This document shows, piece by piece, positions 1 to 12,173 of a stretch of 64,000 nucleotides of DNA (position 1 is the stretch's first letter; the number at the start of each line of letters is the position of its first letter). This DNA is from Ceratothoa steindachneri (Eukaryota; Arthropoda; Malacostraca; Isopoda; Cymothoidae): contig OZ018320.1 of the NCBI GenBank assembly GCA_963969495.1, forward strand, positions 76,452,813-76,516,812. The letters run 5' to 3'. The position numbers and the translations under genes were made by a program. The notes beneath the pieces were generated by a model that saw nothing but the letters and a program-made list of their open reading frames with translations, was not told the origin of the DNA and searched no databases.

Positions 1-1389
1 CCTTTACCTTCCTCCCCTTTCCCCCTCCCTTCCCTCTTCCCCGCTTCCACACTCAATTTGCTTCGACAGATTGCGACATTAATTTCCTAGAACTGCCGAA
101 GAGCCGCGCACACGGGCGCTCGGCATTACCAGGGAACGTACATCCACGCATCCGTGCATATGTACGCACACATTGTAATTCGCCTCAAGGCAATCCCATT
201 CTTACAGGCAAACAAAATACCAGACATATTTACACATTCATACTCACATAAATACAAGGAGACTTAAGAGGACATTATTTAACCATGAGTAAATTACCTT
301 ACTATATTCATGCGGTTCTGAGCCATTAGAGGTTATCCCCCAGTTTGGTACTCCTATGCTTTGTACGCGCCACGAGGGGACGCACCCCTGTTGCAAAATA
401 GGTTGTTTACTTTGGTTCTCAACTTTCTACACATTTTCAGTTCTTATCACTTTTCTAGGAACCTATTTTCAATAACATTCCTGAGTCAGTCTTTTCTCAG
501 CAGAAGCGATGCTATGCTACGCATGGTAGGCTGCTTACGTACGCTAGCGATGCGCTATGCGAGTGTTCAGAGCGGAAGCGATGAAAGGTATTCCAACTAC
601 CATTCCAATGTAGACTAGAACTAACAGATAAAATTGCCAACAATAAAATTCAGCTTCTAACTTCACTCCCCAGAATAAGGTTGGATGTAAAACAGCATAA
701 GATAAAAATAAAGGAGGAATAAATCCATTATGGGTTATCTAAGTCATCCCGGTTACACTATAAAAAAATGATAAAGCCACCAACATGGTATAATCTGCAT
801 CCATTGGATTATGTTATCAGTTATCAACCAATAGACTAGTCATAGTTAGTTTAAATAAAAGACCTGGATGTACTACATATAAGCCTGGCAAAATCAGGCT
901 CTTGATATATGCTCTTCCCCCATCTTGTCTAGCTTTCCTTTGAAGGTCAAACTAGAGCTATTTACAAGGCCACGCCCACCACTCAGCTTTCCCTTGAAAT
1001 ATCAGAGACAATTCCCAAGAAGTGCTCAGTAGCGTTTCCGCTTCCGCCCGAGTTTTTTTTTTTAATAAAAGGTATTTCAGTTATCAAACTCTTTCCCTCC
1101 ATCCATATTTTTAGTTTCTGAAAGTATATAAACATGCAATTAAATTTGAAATAATATTTTTTTTAATTGTGAAATGTACCACTTGTGGTACATGTGGCAT
1201 TTGGAAGGAATTCTGTCTGTACCACCGGTGGCGCATCTGGCCTTGAACGTGTTAGGCACTGCATTCCAAGAATACACGAGGCTATTGCTGAAATAATATT
1301 TTCCAATTCCAACCTACATCTAGATTTTTAATTCTCAAACAGTGACCCCTTTTCCTATAAGGAGTCTCGAGCTCGAAAAAAATCATTTT
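1..1389. other. Unrecognised AT-rich sequence, no gene seen
   Basis: I see no convincing coding region or named repeat here. The 85-codon open frame at 361-618 has no recognisable motif and looks like chance. A pyrimidine-rich start (1-60) and a short T tract near 1053-1063 are the only compositional features. Confidence 0.6.
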
Positions 1390-4212
1390 TAAAATATTTC
1401 CACCTCTTTAAACATTCTCAAATGCTGGAATATATCACCATCTCAAACATCTTTCAAGTTAAACATATTAAGTGCTCTTAACCTATCCATATAATCAAGG
1501 GGACTCAAGGAAGGTATCATTTGTGTTGCTTTTCTCTGAACTACTTCCAGAATGTTGATATCCTTCTTGTTTGTGATGTGGCGACCATACCTGAATACAA
1601 TATTCCAGGTGTGATCTAACATACGAGTTTTATAGCTTGAGAATAACTTCCTTACTTTTATAACTAATATTTCCGTTGATACAACTTAATGCCCTATTTT
1701 ACTTACTTTTTGCCTCTAAACACTAGTTAGAGAAACTCAAGACTATTATGGCCATTAAATTACTCTCATCTTCAGCGGAGTCCAACCAGTAAATTTAAAT
1801 GAACTAAATTCCCTATTTTGGTTGGCCATGAAAACACCTTTTAATCTTTTAGGTTGAATAGAACATGACATTTATATACCCGTGCAACTACTTTATTTAA
1901 ATCACTTTGAATTTTGAAATTTACCTTTATTTCCCCCACACTGGCTGCTAATTTTATATTATCAGGAAACATTGACATTTTGCTTCTAACACTTACCTTT
2001 AAGACGTTAATGTGAAGGAAATAATAATAATGAGCCAAAATCAGATCCCCGAGGTGCCCCAATAAGAACATCCATCCATTGTCATTTATCTCAATTTAGT
2101 ATTACCATCTATTTCCTATTCTTCAACCACTGTACCAACCAATTTAAAACTACTAGAAACCTCATAGAGTCTCGATTTAAACACTAGTCTCTTATGAGAG
2201 AACTTAGGAAAGCCTTACTAAAGTCTAAGTAAACTACATCTATCATTTCCTTCATCCAATTGTCCTGTAACATAACTTAGAAATTCTAGCCGATATGTCA
2301 GGCCAGATTCAGTTGACCTTAATACATGCTATCACATAAACAGGCTACTACTTTCTACAAAGCCTGTTATCTCTTTTTAAATTACCTTCTCAAGTAATTT
2401 ACATACGATTGAGGTTAGACTTACTGGTCTAGAGATATTAGGATCATCCTTCCTTTCAATTTTGAAGATTTGAACTACATTAGCTCTTTTCCATTCAAGT
2501 GATATCTTCCTAAATCTAAGAGATGTAACAATGTTCTCAAGAGCAATTGAACCATTTTAATCTCCCTCCTCCAAAATCCTAAAATGAATATTATCATGGC
2601 CCATAACTTTGTTAGCATCTAATCCATTCATAAATGCCTTAATCATCATCATCATCATCCTCACTAACTCTATAATTTAAGAAGGGGATTTTTTTGAGTA
2701 TTTGAATAATAATTTCATCTTAGTTTGGTTATGACTTATGTATATTTTAAATTTTTATCGAAGTAATTTCTAAGAATTTCTTTAGAGTTTGAAAAAACAA
2801 AATAGTTTAGTTCAGAGAAAATAAAAAGGATTATCCAATGCTTTGTAATAGTTTGAAAGAAAATGAATTACAATTGGTGAAGTTCAGAAAATTTATTAAA
2901 ATTTAAGTAAGGCTGCCTTTTTTTTTGTCTATAACTATATTTTAGCAAAGGGATTTTTTGAAAGGAGATAAATTTAGTTTAGATTTCCTTTTTAAAATTA
3001 TTATAATTGGCGAAGTTAAAAAATATTATAAAAATTTAACCATGGCTGCTTTTTTTTAGATTTTAAATTTTAATCTTAGCAGCGAAGCGCAAGTTCCCCT
3101 CCTAAGAGGTAGTGGCGAAGCCATTGCCTGGTACGCTAAATAATCTGTTATAATTCTCATTGCGTAAATTTGGATTTTTACATTATTTCTAACAATGCTT
3201 ACCTTGTTACCCAGAGTAAATCGAACTAAGCGATGGTCATTACTGCCTAATATTTCTACAACTAAATGTTCCATAACTAAGAATTTCCTGATTGATTAAG
3301 ACTAGGTCCAGTATATTTTTTCCGAGTTGGCTGATTTATCATCTGCTTAGGGAAGTTATATTGAAAACATTTAATAAATCTTCAACTAATTATATCCCTA
3401 CTTATCAAATTCCCCCAATCAATTGATGATAAATTGAAATCTCTAATGGAAACAGTTTCACAATTGCATCCCCGGTTATTTTCCTCTATCATATCCTCAT
3501 CTATCTCAATGGACTGGTTTGGTGGTCTATAAAATGCTCCTACCCTTACTTCCTAAATTTTGATAACCTTAATATTCACTAATAGCGTCTCCGCTAATTG
3601 AACATCCCCTATTGTATAATTTTGATTCGATTGGATGATACTTTTAGCATAAATAATTATTATCCAACCTTCAATCCTATTCGTCTGCTGGTTAATTAAT
3701 GTACATACTGTAATCATTTATTTCAAATTCTTTTATACTTTCATTAAATATGGCTCCATTACCCCCTGACTCTGTTATAAAGATTATAGCTAGATCTTCC
3801 TCTATCATATAAGTAACTCTTCCCGCTTATTTTGAAGATTACGTGGATTGCAATAAAAATACTTTATCCCTTTAATCGTTGAGACACCTTTAGGTATTCT
3901 AAGTTCAGGTTTCCTTGGTATAATTTAGTTACTATTGCCCGCGCTAGTATTATTCTAGCATTTTTTATTTTCCTTCTGATATTGGCAATGCCTCTAGCAT
4001 TATATAGTTTCCCGTCTGTAAAGACTTAATGATACGATCATACTCCTCTCACCCCATCTCTACTCAAATGCAAACCATCGATCGCATACAGTTCTTTCTT
4101 ACCATAAAATAACCGACACATCGGCAAAAACACACCTTCTCACGCATAATCCTCACATATTAATTCAACCTAACATCATTCCATTCTATCCCAAGATCCA
4201 TTCTGGGGAGCA
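1390..4212 (-). pseudogene. CR1-clade LINE relic (ORF1 end plus ORF2)
   Basis: Minus-strand translation in several broken frames shows a CR1-type non-LTR retrotransposon. From the 5' side (high coordinates): the end of an ORF1 esterase with the block DGLHLSRDGV near 4060-4090; an AP-endonuclease with the YRPPNQS box near 3520-3540, DFNLSS near 3420-3440 and a SNDH box near 3240; then reverse transcriptase with WKRANVVQIF and SRPVSLTSI near 2410-2500, a decayed active-site box reading FPDN near 1965-1985 (family FADD), and the C-terminal LEYCIQVWSP and VQRKAT stretches near 1500-1610. ORF2 proteins of this clade cut target DNA and copy their RNA into it. Many stops and frameshifts make this copy dead. 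It is interrupted at 2641-3131 by another repeat. Clade assignment rests on motifs recalled from the family, not on a search. Confidence 0.8.
2641..3131. repeat. ~490 bp dispersed repeat inserted in the CR1 relic
   Basis: This block separates the endonuclease (above ~3131) and reverse-transcriptase (below ~2641) parts of the CR1 relic and is non-coding. It has T-rich runs and an internal duplication: the segment around 2866-2935 (AATTGGTGAAGTTC, then GGCTGCC and a T run) recurs diverged at ~3003-3058 (AATTGGCGAAGTT, then GGCTGC and a T run). A shorter relative lies at 46716-46920, sharing the start (ACTATAATTTAAGAAGG type) and the end (GGCGAAGCCATT). No terminal inverted repeats were seen, so its class is unknown. 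Confidence 0.65.
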
Positions 4213-4890
4213 CATGTACAAGCTCGGCCAAAAGTTTTCGCACACTTCGCGAATTTGGGAAATTATGAAATGTAGGATCTTCAGGGTTTTATTTACCTAT
4301 TAATATGAATATACCAGTAAAATAAGGAGGAAAAAATAGCAATGAGTTAACTATTCCATAAATAATCAACAAGAATTAACAACATATAAAATTTGGCAAA
4401 ATATATAACATCAATATCTAAATTATATGCGGAAGCAGCTTTTCGAAAATTAGAGCAACACCAAACTGATATAGGAAGCTCAGTAGCGTGTTGAGAGTCC
4501 CTTGGCTGCGATGAGAGCATTTATTCTTCGAGGCATCTTCTCCACGAGCGTGCGACATCTGAGGTGGTGTGATGCTCGCCCGCTTGGTGATGACTGTATT
4601 GAGGTGTTCATTGGAGGCTGGTTGACGATGTCCTTTGGTCTCTTTCAGGTGTTCTCAGAGATTTTTCATACCCAGAAACAGGTAGCCAGGTTAGCACCGC
4701 GATATTGTTGTGGGGGACACAGACTCTTGACATGATGCATTGTTCTTTTGAACAATCACATTACGGGCATTTCTAGATAGTTTTTACGCTGAGGGAACCA
4801 TAAAATCTGTCAGGAAAGCTCTCAGGTCATAGTGCAATCACAAACGGTGAGACGATCTATCCCTGAACTAAAATGCAGCTCCATACCATT
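4213..4890 (-). pseudogene. Tc1-like transposon 3' end, decayed transposase
   Basis: On the minus strand the frame ending at the TGA near 4476-4478 gives MPRRINALIAAKGLSTRY, the conserved carboxyl end of Tc1-family transposases. Upstream, broken frames give the fragment VIVQKNNASCQES near 4740-4760, resembling the family QQDNAP region. Downstream, at ~4213-4240, CTCGGCCAAAAGTTTTCGCA looks like a Tc1-type terminal repeat. The 5' half of the transposon is absent, so the copy is a 5'-truncated, inactive relic. The open frame 4502-4735 on the plus strand is its antisense shadow. Confidence 0.75.
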
Positions 4891-5381
4891 ATAGAGCAAC
4901 CACCATGCTTTATTGTTGGCACTTATCTTACCTTACCGCTGTGCCATAACCACTAGGACGTTGGTTAAGATGTCGGTAACCAAGCACTTCCATCTTCCTT
5001 TGTCCAGTGTAGCTCTGATGAACTGGTCGTGCGACGTTCCGCCTCCCATCAATTTCACCAGTCCATCCATGTATTTTTCTCTTGGTCTACCTCTTCCCCT
5101 CCTTTCCTCCACCATTCCAATTACGACCAAATTTTCCATCCCTTCTCTTCTCATCACATGACCGAAGAATTTCAACTGTCTTCCACTCACCATCTTCATC
5201 AATTCTCTCTTTCTCCTACCATTTTAAAAACTGCTTCGTTCGTTCTTCTTGCTGTCCACGAGATCTTCATCATTCCTTTGCAGTACCACATCTCAATCGA
5301 CTCCAGTCTCTTCACCATTGCTGCTGACAATGTCCAGCTTACCACTCCATACAACAAAGTTAACCACGCGCGCGTCTTTAT
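4891..5381 (-). pseudogene. RTE-clade LINE, C-terminal segment (part 1 of 3)
   Basis: Two overlapping minus-strand frames encode the C-terminal end of an RTE-type LINE protein: LTLLYGVVSWTLS and WYCKGMMKISWTARRTNEAV (about 5230-5350), then RQLKFFGHVMRREG, RGRGRPREKYMDGL and the end of the protein (about 4933-5170). A frameshift separates the two. The reading breaks off at 5381, where a plus-strand LINE is inserted, and resumes at 11852. Downstream of the stop only ~45 bp of possible 3' UTR remains. Motifs are typical of RTE/BovB-like elements common in arthropods. Confidence 0.8.
5369..5381. repeat. Left target-site duplication of the Nimb-like LINE
   Basis: CGCGCGTCTTTAT at 5369-5381 is repeated as CGTGCGTCTTTAT at 11852-11864 (12 of 13 identical). 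On the minus strand both copies read within the same RTE codons (IKT), as expected if one RTE target was duplicated when the LINE inserted. Confidence 0.85.
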
Positions 5382-5925
5382 AACCCCGTAAGGGGCGCGG
5401 CGATTCGCCATCGTGGCCGCCGTGCTGACGGGATCCAGCGCTCCATCCGGCCCAAGCTTAGCCTCTCTTCCTTCCTTCAGATAGCCTGTATTTCTCCCCT
5501 ACTTCGTCGCTTTTCATACAACCTCTCCCACAACTTTCTCTGGTCAGCCTCTAATTTCACCGGGTAGATGCTGACCTTCTTCTCAGCCAACCGACCAGGA
5601 TCGGGGCTGACGGATTAGAAGACAATGTTCGCTAACCCCTGAGCTCCGGTCTGGGGTGGTTGGTTTTAAACAACCTGCTTCCTTCCCACCCATACCTTCC
5701 CACGCATACCTTCTTCACATCCCTTTTCCTTTCCTCTTCACAATTATATTTTTACGCCGTGTCTAAGGTGGAGCCGCCATGACGATGGACTGCCAGGCCG
5801 CCAAGCGGGAGGGGTGGTCCTGAATGGCGGCACCTGGCTCTGCCACGCCTGTACGCATCCCTTGCAGTGCAGGCTACTGAGAGAGGTGATCAGTTGCTGC
5901 ATCCCGTAATAAAAAGAGGGTCACC

Positions 5926-8158
5926 ATGCCCAATGATGAGTCACCCCACCTTTAATTCCCCCTGTACCATCGACGGAGCCGCCCTCGGGCAGCTCCACAG
6001 AAAAAAATGGAGATTCTTCCCCCTCCCCTATGCTTGCGCAGGGGACTCTCCATTATTCTCAAACCGGAGAGGAGGCTTACTCCCCTCCTACGACTACGGG
6101 TGTAGGGGACTCCCCCTCACCCCCTTCTCTGGAGGTGCTTTCTGGCACCTCCCTGTTTTCAAGAAAGCCAGCAGGCAGCCCATTGCCGACTGCCGCCCAT
6201 TGAAGCGGCTCGGTAGGGTAAAGCCAGGCCCCTTCGGTCGCTTCCCTCAAAAGACCTGCTGGCAAGAATATTGAACCTTGCCGGGGTCTAGGCCTGTGCC
6301 TCCCCCACACCACCTGACTAGTGACAATAATGCCAACGGGACCTGCGATGTCTTGGAAGGGGGAGGGGCAACTGGAGGCCCCCCCTGTGGTAGACATGGT
6401 CCTTGAGGCAACCCAGCCTCAGACGGTAGGGCCTTCCATGGGGGGGGGGAATCCGGGCTCGGCGCCAAGCACCGAACCTGAATCCGCCCCTATGCAAGGT
6501 CCTCCTCAAACGGCTAGGGTTTCCGAGGCAGTACAAAGAGGGGAGGGATCTCCTCCGACCCGTTATCAGGGCGGAGCCTCGATAACATCGGGGCCCCTCA
6601 TTCCGAGGTTAAATGGCGGTTTCGAGCCCATTGGCTTCAAACGCTTCCTCGTTATTCGCTCCACTGATGGCACCATGTTGGCCAAGGGTAAAATGATCCA
6701 TCAGAGGTGAGCAGTAGCTAGTGTAATTGGTAGAGAGCCAAAGGTGACCCGTTAATCGGACGGGAGCCTTCAGGCAAATGCGGTGAATCGCTCCGAGGCG
6801 GTCAAGATAAGTGCTCTTCGGACACTTTATGGCACCCCGGTGAGTGTGACGCCGCACTCTAACATGAACTTGTGAAAAGAGTAGTTTATGCGAGGGAACT
6901 CGTTGAATACTCCATAGAGGACATCACCTTAGAGCTGCCGACTAAGGTTGAACGTGTGATGAGAAAACAGGGAGGGGCCTCGAGACCCACCCCTACACTC
7001 TTCGTCACGTTCGACTGTGACAAGCTCCCTGAGTCGGTGCGTGGCGGTTGGTCCCGCTACCGCGTAAAGGCATTCGTGCCACTGCCGCGGCGGTGCTATT
7101 ACTGTCACCGCTTCGGCCGTACGAATCGTTCTTGTAGACATGCAAATTCAGGGTCACCCGAAGTATGTGTAAATTGCTCTAAGGCCGCACACGATAATTC
7201 TAAATCTTGTGTGGCCAAGTGTGTCAATTGCGGAGAGCCGCATCCCACTTCTTCGAAGCAATGTGGTGCATATCTCCATGAGAAAGAAATCCTGGCCGTT
7301 CAGGCCCAGGATCGAATCTCATTCCGCGAGGCTAAGGACTTGGTCCTGGCGCGCCCGGCTCTGCCTGGGACGTCTTATGCCTCAATAGTTAGAAAGGCAC
7401 CCTCTGCGTCTCGACCATCCAGGCCAACGAGCCCGGTTATTTCCGCGCCCATTCGGAGCCCTTTTGCGGGTTCTACTCAACCCAGGCGCTTTCTTGGTAA
7501 TGCTGGTGGCAAAAAGGGCTCATACCCAGCCCAGGTGAAAACCAGGGCTCCGCCTCCATCCCCCAGCGTGACCGTTTCCCGTAAGTCGAAACGGCCACGC
7601 GCCTCCACAGATTCGTTAGACTCACAGGAGGCAACACTCCTGAAGTTGGTCGCCAAGCCATTTTCCGGGGTTCCTAAAGCTGGCCCCCGAAAGGAGGACA
7701 GCAACGAAGGAGCTTCGGCTCCTTCACCCACGCCTAGTGGTGGGCTGAGTGGCTTGGAGACAGTGGTTCATCGAAAAAAGAGCCCCCCGCCTCCGAAGCC
7801 GCAATACCTGCCTAAGGTTTCGAGGTGGAGGGAGAAAAAGACTCGCATGGTGAGCCCAACCTCCCCCAATAAGTTCTCGAAGGCGACAGCGCCTTTAGCG
7901 CTTTGTCTGGCCAACAGCACCCGGGGTTGTGCCCCTGGGACGCATATCGCCATTCCTGTGAGGTCTTCTGTTCGAAGAGGGCCCCTGCGTCTCCTCCGAG
8001 GTAGGCCTGGAGGGCATATTCCTTCAATGGAATTGCTGAGGACTTCGGGCCAACTGAAACGAGCTGCGGAGGCTCGTCTCGTCTCGTTCCCCGTTAGCCA
8101 TTTTTCTGCAGGAGACCTTGCTAGGCACGTGCCCCCTACCCGCCAACCCGGGGTATAA
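5926..8158 (+). pseudogene. LINE ORF1, Gag-like CCHC protein (copy 1)
   Basis: The start MPNDE is chosen because it is shared with the copies at 58291 and 62075. The first ~950 bp are broken by stops and frameshifts. Near 6630-6710 an RNA-binding-like segment reads GFKRFLVIRSTDGTMLAKGK and ends at a premature stop. The last part, open from 6872 to 8158 (428 codons), contains three zinc-knuckle-like motifs: residues 75-88 (CX2CX9C, with Arg where the family has His), 99-113 (CX2CX4HX5C) and 117-131 (CX2CX3HX6C), followed by a Pro/Ser-rich basic tail. ORF1 proteins of this type coat LINE RNA and accompany it to the target. The copy at 63415-63915 keeps the knuckle-1 His lost here. Confidence 0.85.
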
Positions 8159-11100
8159 GGGTCTTGCGACCCCACTACCGCGAGATGGCCGGACTGGGAG
8201 ATACGCTGTTTACACCCGGCATGATGTCTCCGTTCTTCCTTTCACTTGAGATACCTCCTTTCAGACTGTGGTTTTGCAGCTGCACCTGGATAGGAGGTAT
8301 ACTATCATTTCTGTGTACATTTCACCGTCAGCTAACTTCGACGCGGGGGACTTCCGCCACGTCGTGGCACCGTTGCCGAGGCCCTTTTCTCTTGCTTTGA
8401 GATCTGAACGGCCTGCATCCTCTCTGGGAGGATTACTCAATAAATCCCAGGGGACAAGTCCTTGCCGATCTGATCGAAGAGCTTTAGATAAGTGTCCTAA
8501 ATGTGGATGAATTTACGCATCACTGCCCGAGAACCGCTTCATTTTCTTGCCTTGATCTATCTTTGTGCTCTTCGGATGCACAGCCTGATTTTGATTGGGG
8601 GGGGGGGGTAGTCGATTACCTCCATGGTAGTGATCACTTTCCCATTCAAATATCATTTAAAGGGCAACTGCTGCCTGAGAGCCCACCTCGGTGGTGCTTG
8701 GCGCGGGCGAGGTGGCCTGCATTTCAGGAAATGACTGAATTCTCTATCTCAGTCGAAGGGTTTAAGTCAGTATATGAGGCCGTTGAGTTCTTCTCAGGCA
8801 ACCTCATCGCCGTGAGCCTGACTACTATTCCCAAAACGTGTGGCCTTTTTGCACGCCGACTACTCCCATGGTGGTCGGCCGAGTGTGAGATGGCCCTCAA
8901 ACAGAAGCGTTATGCCTACATGCGCATAAGCATCGCCCGAACGATTTCACTTTCGCTGAATTTCGTCGGGCTAGGGCTAGGTTCCGGTATATTTCGCAGC
9001 ACGCCCGCCGCTCTTTTTTGGTGGGCATACGGGTCTTCACTTAAAGGGAAGACCCCTCTAGCAGAGTTATGCAGGTAAGTCAAAAGGATTCTGCGCAAGT
9101 TCTCGCAGGACCCCTCTCCTGTTCTCTAGGAGAATGGGACCGCAATCTCGGATTCCACGTCCGTGGCGGAATCCTTCGCGACCGCCTTCTCCGCATTCTC
9201 TATCCGGGATGCTGCTCCGCCAGCATTCAATGCACGTCGTGATGTCGCGGAAGGCCGCCGTCTGGACTTTACCTCCAGAGGCGGAGAACCCTTCAACGAC
9301 AGGTTTAATGTGAGTAAGTTGGGCTCCGCTCTTGCTTCGTGCGCGGACACCGCCCATGGTATGGACGATGTTCCGTACGCCATGCTTCGACACCTGAGTG
9401 AGCGAGGCATAGCCTTTCTCTTAGATTCGTTCAACAGGATCTGGGTGGAGGGTCTCCTCCCACATTTCGGGCGAATCGCTACTGTGCTCGCCTTTCGCAA
9501 GCCGGGGAGAGATCACTCTACTCCGGCCAGTTTCCGTCTAATCTTTCTAACCTCTTGCGTGTGACAGTTGATGGAGAAATTGAAAAATGTTAGATTAGCC
9601 TTTTTCCAGGACAGCGGAGGCCATTTGTCTTCTGCACAGTGCGGCTTCCACAACTTCCACTCCACGTCGGATGCTCTGCTACAACTAGAAAATGCCGTCT
9701 GCGAGGCTTTCCTTCGTAGACAGCACTATGGCACGGTGTTTTTCGATCTGGAGAAGGCCTATGATACCGCATGGCGATACGGTATCATGGAGACTCTCCA
9801 CACGACAGGGGCTATGGGACGCCTCCCAATGTTTATATCTGATTTTTGCGAGATCGTCGATTCCGCGTACGGGTGGTGGGGAGCCCTCTCCGCTCAAAGA
9901 AGCAGGAAGAGGGTGTTCCGTAGGGAAGTGTCCTCAGTGTCACACTCTTTGCCCTGAGCATCAACGGCATTACCTCGGTGCTGCCGGAAGATGTTCTCGC
10001 TACGCTACACGTGGACGTCCTATCGATCTCTTTTGGCGCGGCCTAGTTGCCAACTCTAGAGCGTCGACTCCAACAGGCTTCGAACCGCGTCTCTCGGTAT
10101 GCCGAAGCGCACAGGTTTCGGTTTTCTTTGGCCAAGACTAAGGTGGTGCACTTCTGCCGCCATCCACGGCTCCACCCCGACCCAGATTTGTTTCTTAATG
10201 GGGTGCGCCTGGAAGTGGTTAAATCGCACCGTTTCTTGGTCTTGTATTTGACCGATGCCTCACCTGGGAGGCTCATATTCTCAGCCTTAGGGTCTCCTGT
10301 ACCCGAGTCATGGATATTCTCTGTTCCGTGACGTTCAGCGCTGATAGGGCTACTGCCTTACGTTTCATAGATCCTTTGTTCGTTCGAAGCTCGACTAGGA
10401 TGCGAGTTTTATGCATCCGCAGCCGAGCGTTTATTGCGGAAGGTGGACACGATCCACCACACCGGCCTTCGCCTTGCGACCGGTGCCTTCCGCACTTTTC
10501 CCATTGAGAGCCTGTTAGTCGATGCTGGGAAGATACCACTCGCTCTGCGCCGCGTACAGTGCATCACTCGCCTGTATGCGCGAGCCTGGTGCCTCCCTTA
10601 GACGCCGCTGGCTCTGCCCAGGATGCCATCCTGGAGGGTACCACACGTAGCTATTTGTCGCCACGCCTCTGCTCCCAAAGCTTGTACAGCGCCGGGAGTA
10701 TTGCGTTCAACATTTTTGGAACACACCTCGTGTCACGCTGGAACTATGCCAGTGTTTTTCGGATGGCTCCAAGTCCTAAGACGGGGTCGGCTTCCACGCC
10801 GTTTTCCCTCTGTTTGAAGTCAGCGGGGCTCTGCCAGGCGCCGCGTCTGTCTTCACGGCCAAGCTGGTGGAAATACACCACTCGGTACGGGAGATCACGC
10901 GACGTGCCCGGTTCGGAGACCCGATTGTGATCTATAGCGACTCACAAAGCGCCCTGAGTGCTCTCGGGGCATTGGAATCTCCGCATCCCCTGGTTCGCGA
11001 TATCCGTGACGCCACGGTTTTGGCGAGCCGGGCGGATGTCGAGATTATCTTCTGCTGGGTTCCTGGACATGTAGGAATTGCGGAGAATGAGCACGCCGAT

Positions 11101-11631
11101 AAGGACACCAAAGATTCCGCGCGGACTCTACGACTGGTCCAGCGTTTTGCTCTTCCTCACACCGACTACATGGTAGGAATACGGACAGCTCTTTGGACTG
11201 TTTGGCATAGAAGATGGGAGACGGTTGAAAGGAACTGGAAGTTGCGTGCCATAGCGCCACTACTGCTCCCATGGACCTATCCGCCAATGCCGCGACGGCT
11301 TCAGGTCGCTATCTGTCGTCTCCGAATCGGACACACTCGTGTGACGCATCTCTATCTGATGGAGCGCTTACCTGCGCCATATTGTGACGACTGCCTCGTC
11401 TCCCGGACTGTTCGGCACATTCTTGTCGAGTGTCCCAGTCTGAGTGATCTTCGCGCACGTTACTTGTCCCGGTACCTGGATGGATGGGGTCGCTACCGCC
11501 TGTCCCTTGTACTCGGGACGAGTGCGTGCACATTGACTGGTAGACTTATTGACTTTTGGGGGGAGGGCCGGCCTTCTCCCTATTATTTAACCAGATTTTT
11601 TGTTTTGTTTTGTTGTTTTTTTCCCCTATAG
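8019..11631 (+). pseudogene. LINE ORF2: endonuclease, reverse transcriptase, RNase H
   Basis: ORF2 appears to begin inside the end of ORF1: near 8019 another frame reads QWNC, a break, then GLRAN, the usual endonuclease start. The endonuclease continues with GDLNGLHPLWEDYS (about 8395-8440) and GSDHFPIQISF (about 8628-8660). The reverse transcriptase shows AQCGFHNFHSTSDALLQLE (about 9635-9690) and FFDLEKAYDTAW (about 9740-9775); the active-site box reads HVDV near 10010-10025, where the family has VDD. RNase H follows with YSDSQSALSAL (about 10930), CWVPGHVGIAENEHAD (about 11053-11100), and a cysteine/histidine C-terminal segment (CDDCLVSRTVRHILVEC, about 11386-11435). At least six frame breaks make it inactive. 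Confidence 0.85.
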
Positions 11632-11851
11632 TTTGCAGGCTCCTGCATTGAGGGACCTTCCCCTACGCAAGAGCTTGCTTACTACTCGTTTCCTTTTCCC
11701 TTTTTTTAAATTTCTGGTGTTGTTTGGGTTGTTTTTGTTTTTTGTGTGTTATTGCATTAGATTTTAAAGTAGCCTAGTACTAGGCAGTTTTTAATAAGAC
11801 GACTAATGCTCAAGTAGGCAGTCGCCAGATGAGCTCTTTATAAAAAAAAAC
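11632..11851 (+). other. 3' UTR and A-rich tail of the Nimb-like LINE
   Basis: T-rich stretches are followed by GTCGCCAGATGAGCTC and a short A tail ending at the target duplication. The motif TTCGCCAGATGGACTCC and the same order of T-rich blocks occur in reverse at 50486-50720, supporting this as the conserved 3' end of the family. Confidence 0.75.
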
Positions 11852-12173
11852 CGTGCGTCTTTATTAAACTTGTCCTCTTTTTTATCGATAACATTCTGTT
11901 CGCTAATATATTTCTAATATTTCCAAATGAAATCTTTACTATTTTTATCCTTCCTATGATTTCACTGTCCTTCTTACATCATCCGTCATCACACTTCCTA
12001 GTTATTTGAACGACTCTACCTGCTTCACTGTGTTGTCTCCAAAACGTAATTCAAATTTTGGCACCGGTGTATTCTTCCATATAGCCATAAAATTCGTCTT
12101 TCATACATTCATTTTTAGCTCTTTGTTCTCACTTTCTTCTTTTACTTTATTGAATTCTAGTTGCAACTGTTGC
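11852..12173 (-). pseudogene. RTE-clade LINE, middle segment (part 2 of 3)
   Basis: Minus-strand frames give FNKVKEESENKELKMNV (about 12110-12160) and ELRFGDNTVKQVESFK followed by LGSVMTDD (about 11985-12060), the usual post-RT connection region of RTE-type ORF2. The segment is bounded by the solo LTR on the high-coordinate side and by the LINE insertion on the low side. Several frameshifts and stops are present. Confidence 0.7.

Larger units (their letters stand above)
5382..11851 (+). mobile_element. I-superfamily (Nimb-like) LINE, copy 1, near full length
   Basis: A 6.47 kb non-LTR retrotransposon in plus orientation: GC-rich 5' UTR (5382-5925), ORF1 (5926-8158), ORF2 with endonuclease, reverse transcriptase and RNase H (8019-11631), T-rich 3' UTR and a short A tail (11843-11850). 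It sits inside an RTE LINE of opposite strand, bounded by a 13 bp target duplication. GC content is clearly higher than its surroundings. Placement in the I superfamily, close to Nimb, rests on the RNase H domain behind RT and the CCHC ORF1; the exact clade is inferred. Both ORFs are broken, so the copy is inactive. Related pieces lie at 19438-19530, 50486-50720, 58106-59339 and 61890-64000. Confidence 0.85.

Noticed and set aside
5029..5391. 120-codon plus-strand frame
   Set aside because: It is the complement of the RTE C-terminal coding region, which has clear family motifs on the minus strand.
6077..6536. Minus-strand Pro/Gly-rich frames of 72-106 codons
   Set aside because: Antisense shadows of GC-rich LINE ORF1; no start context or motif, and not preserved in copies 2 and 3 beyond similar shadows.
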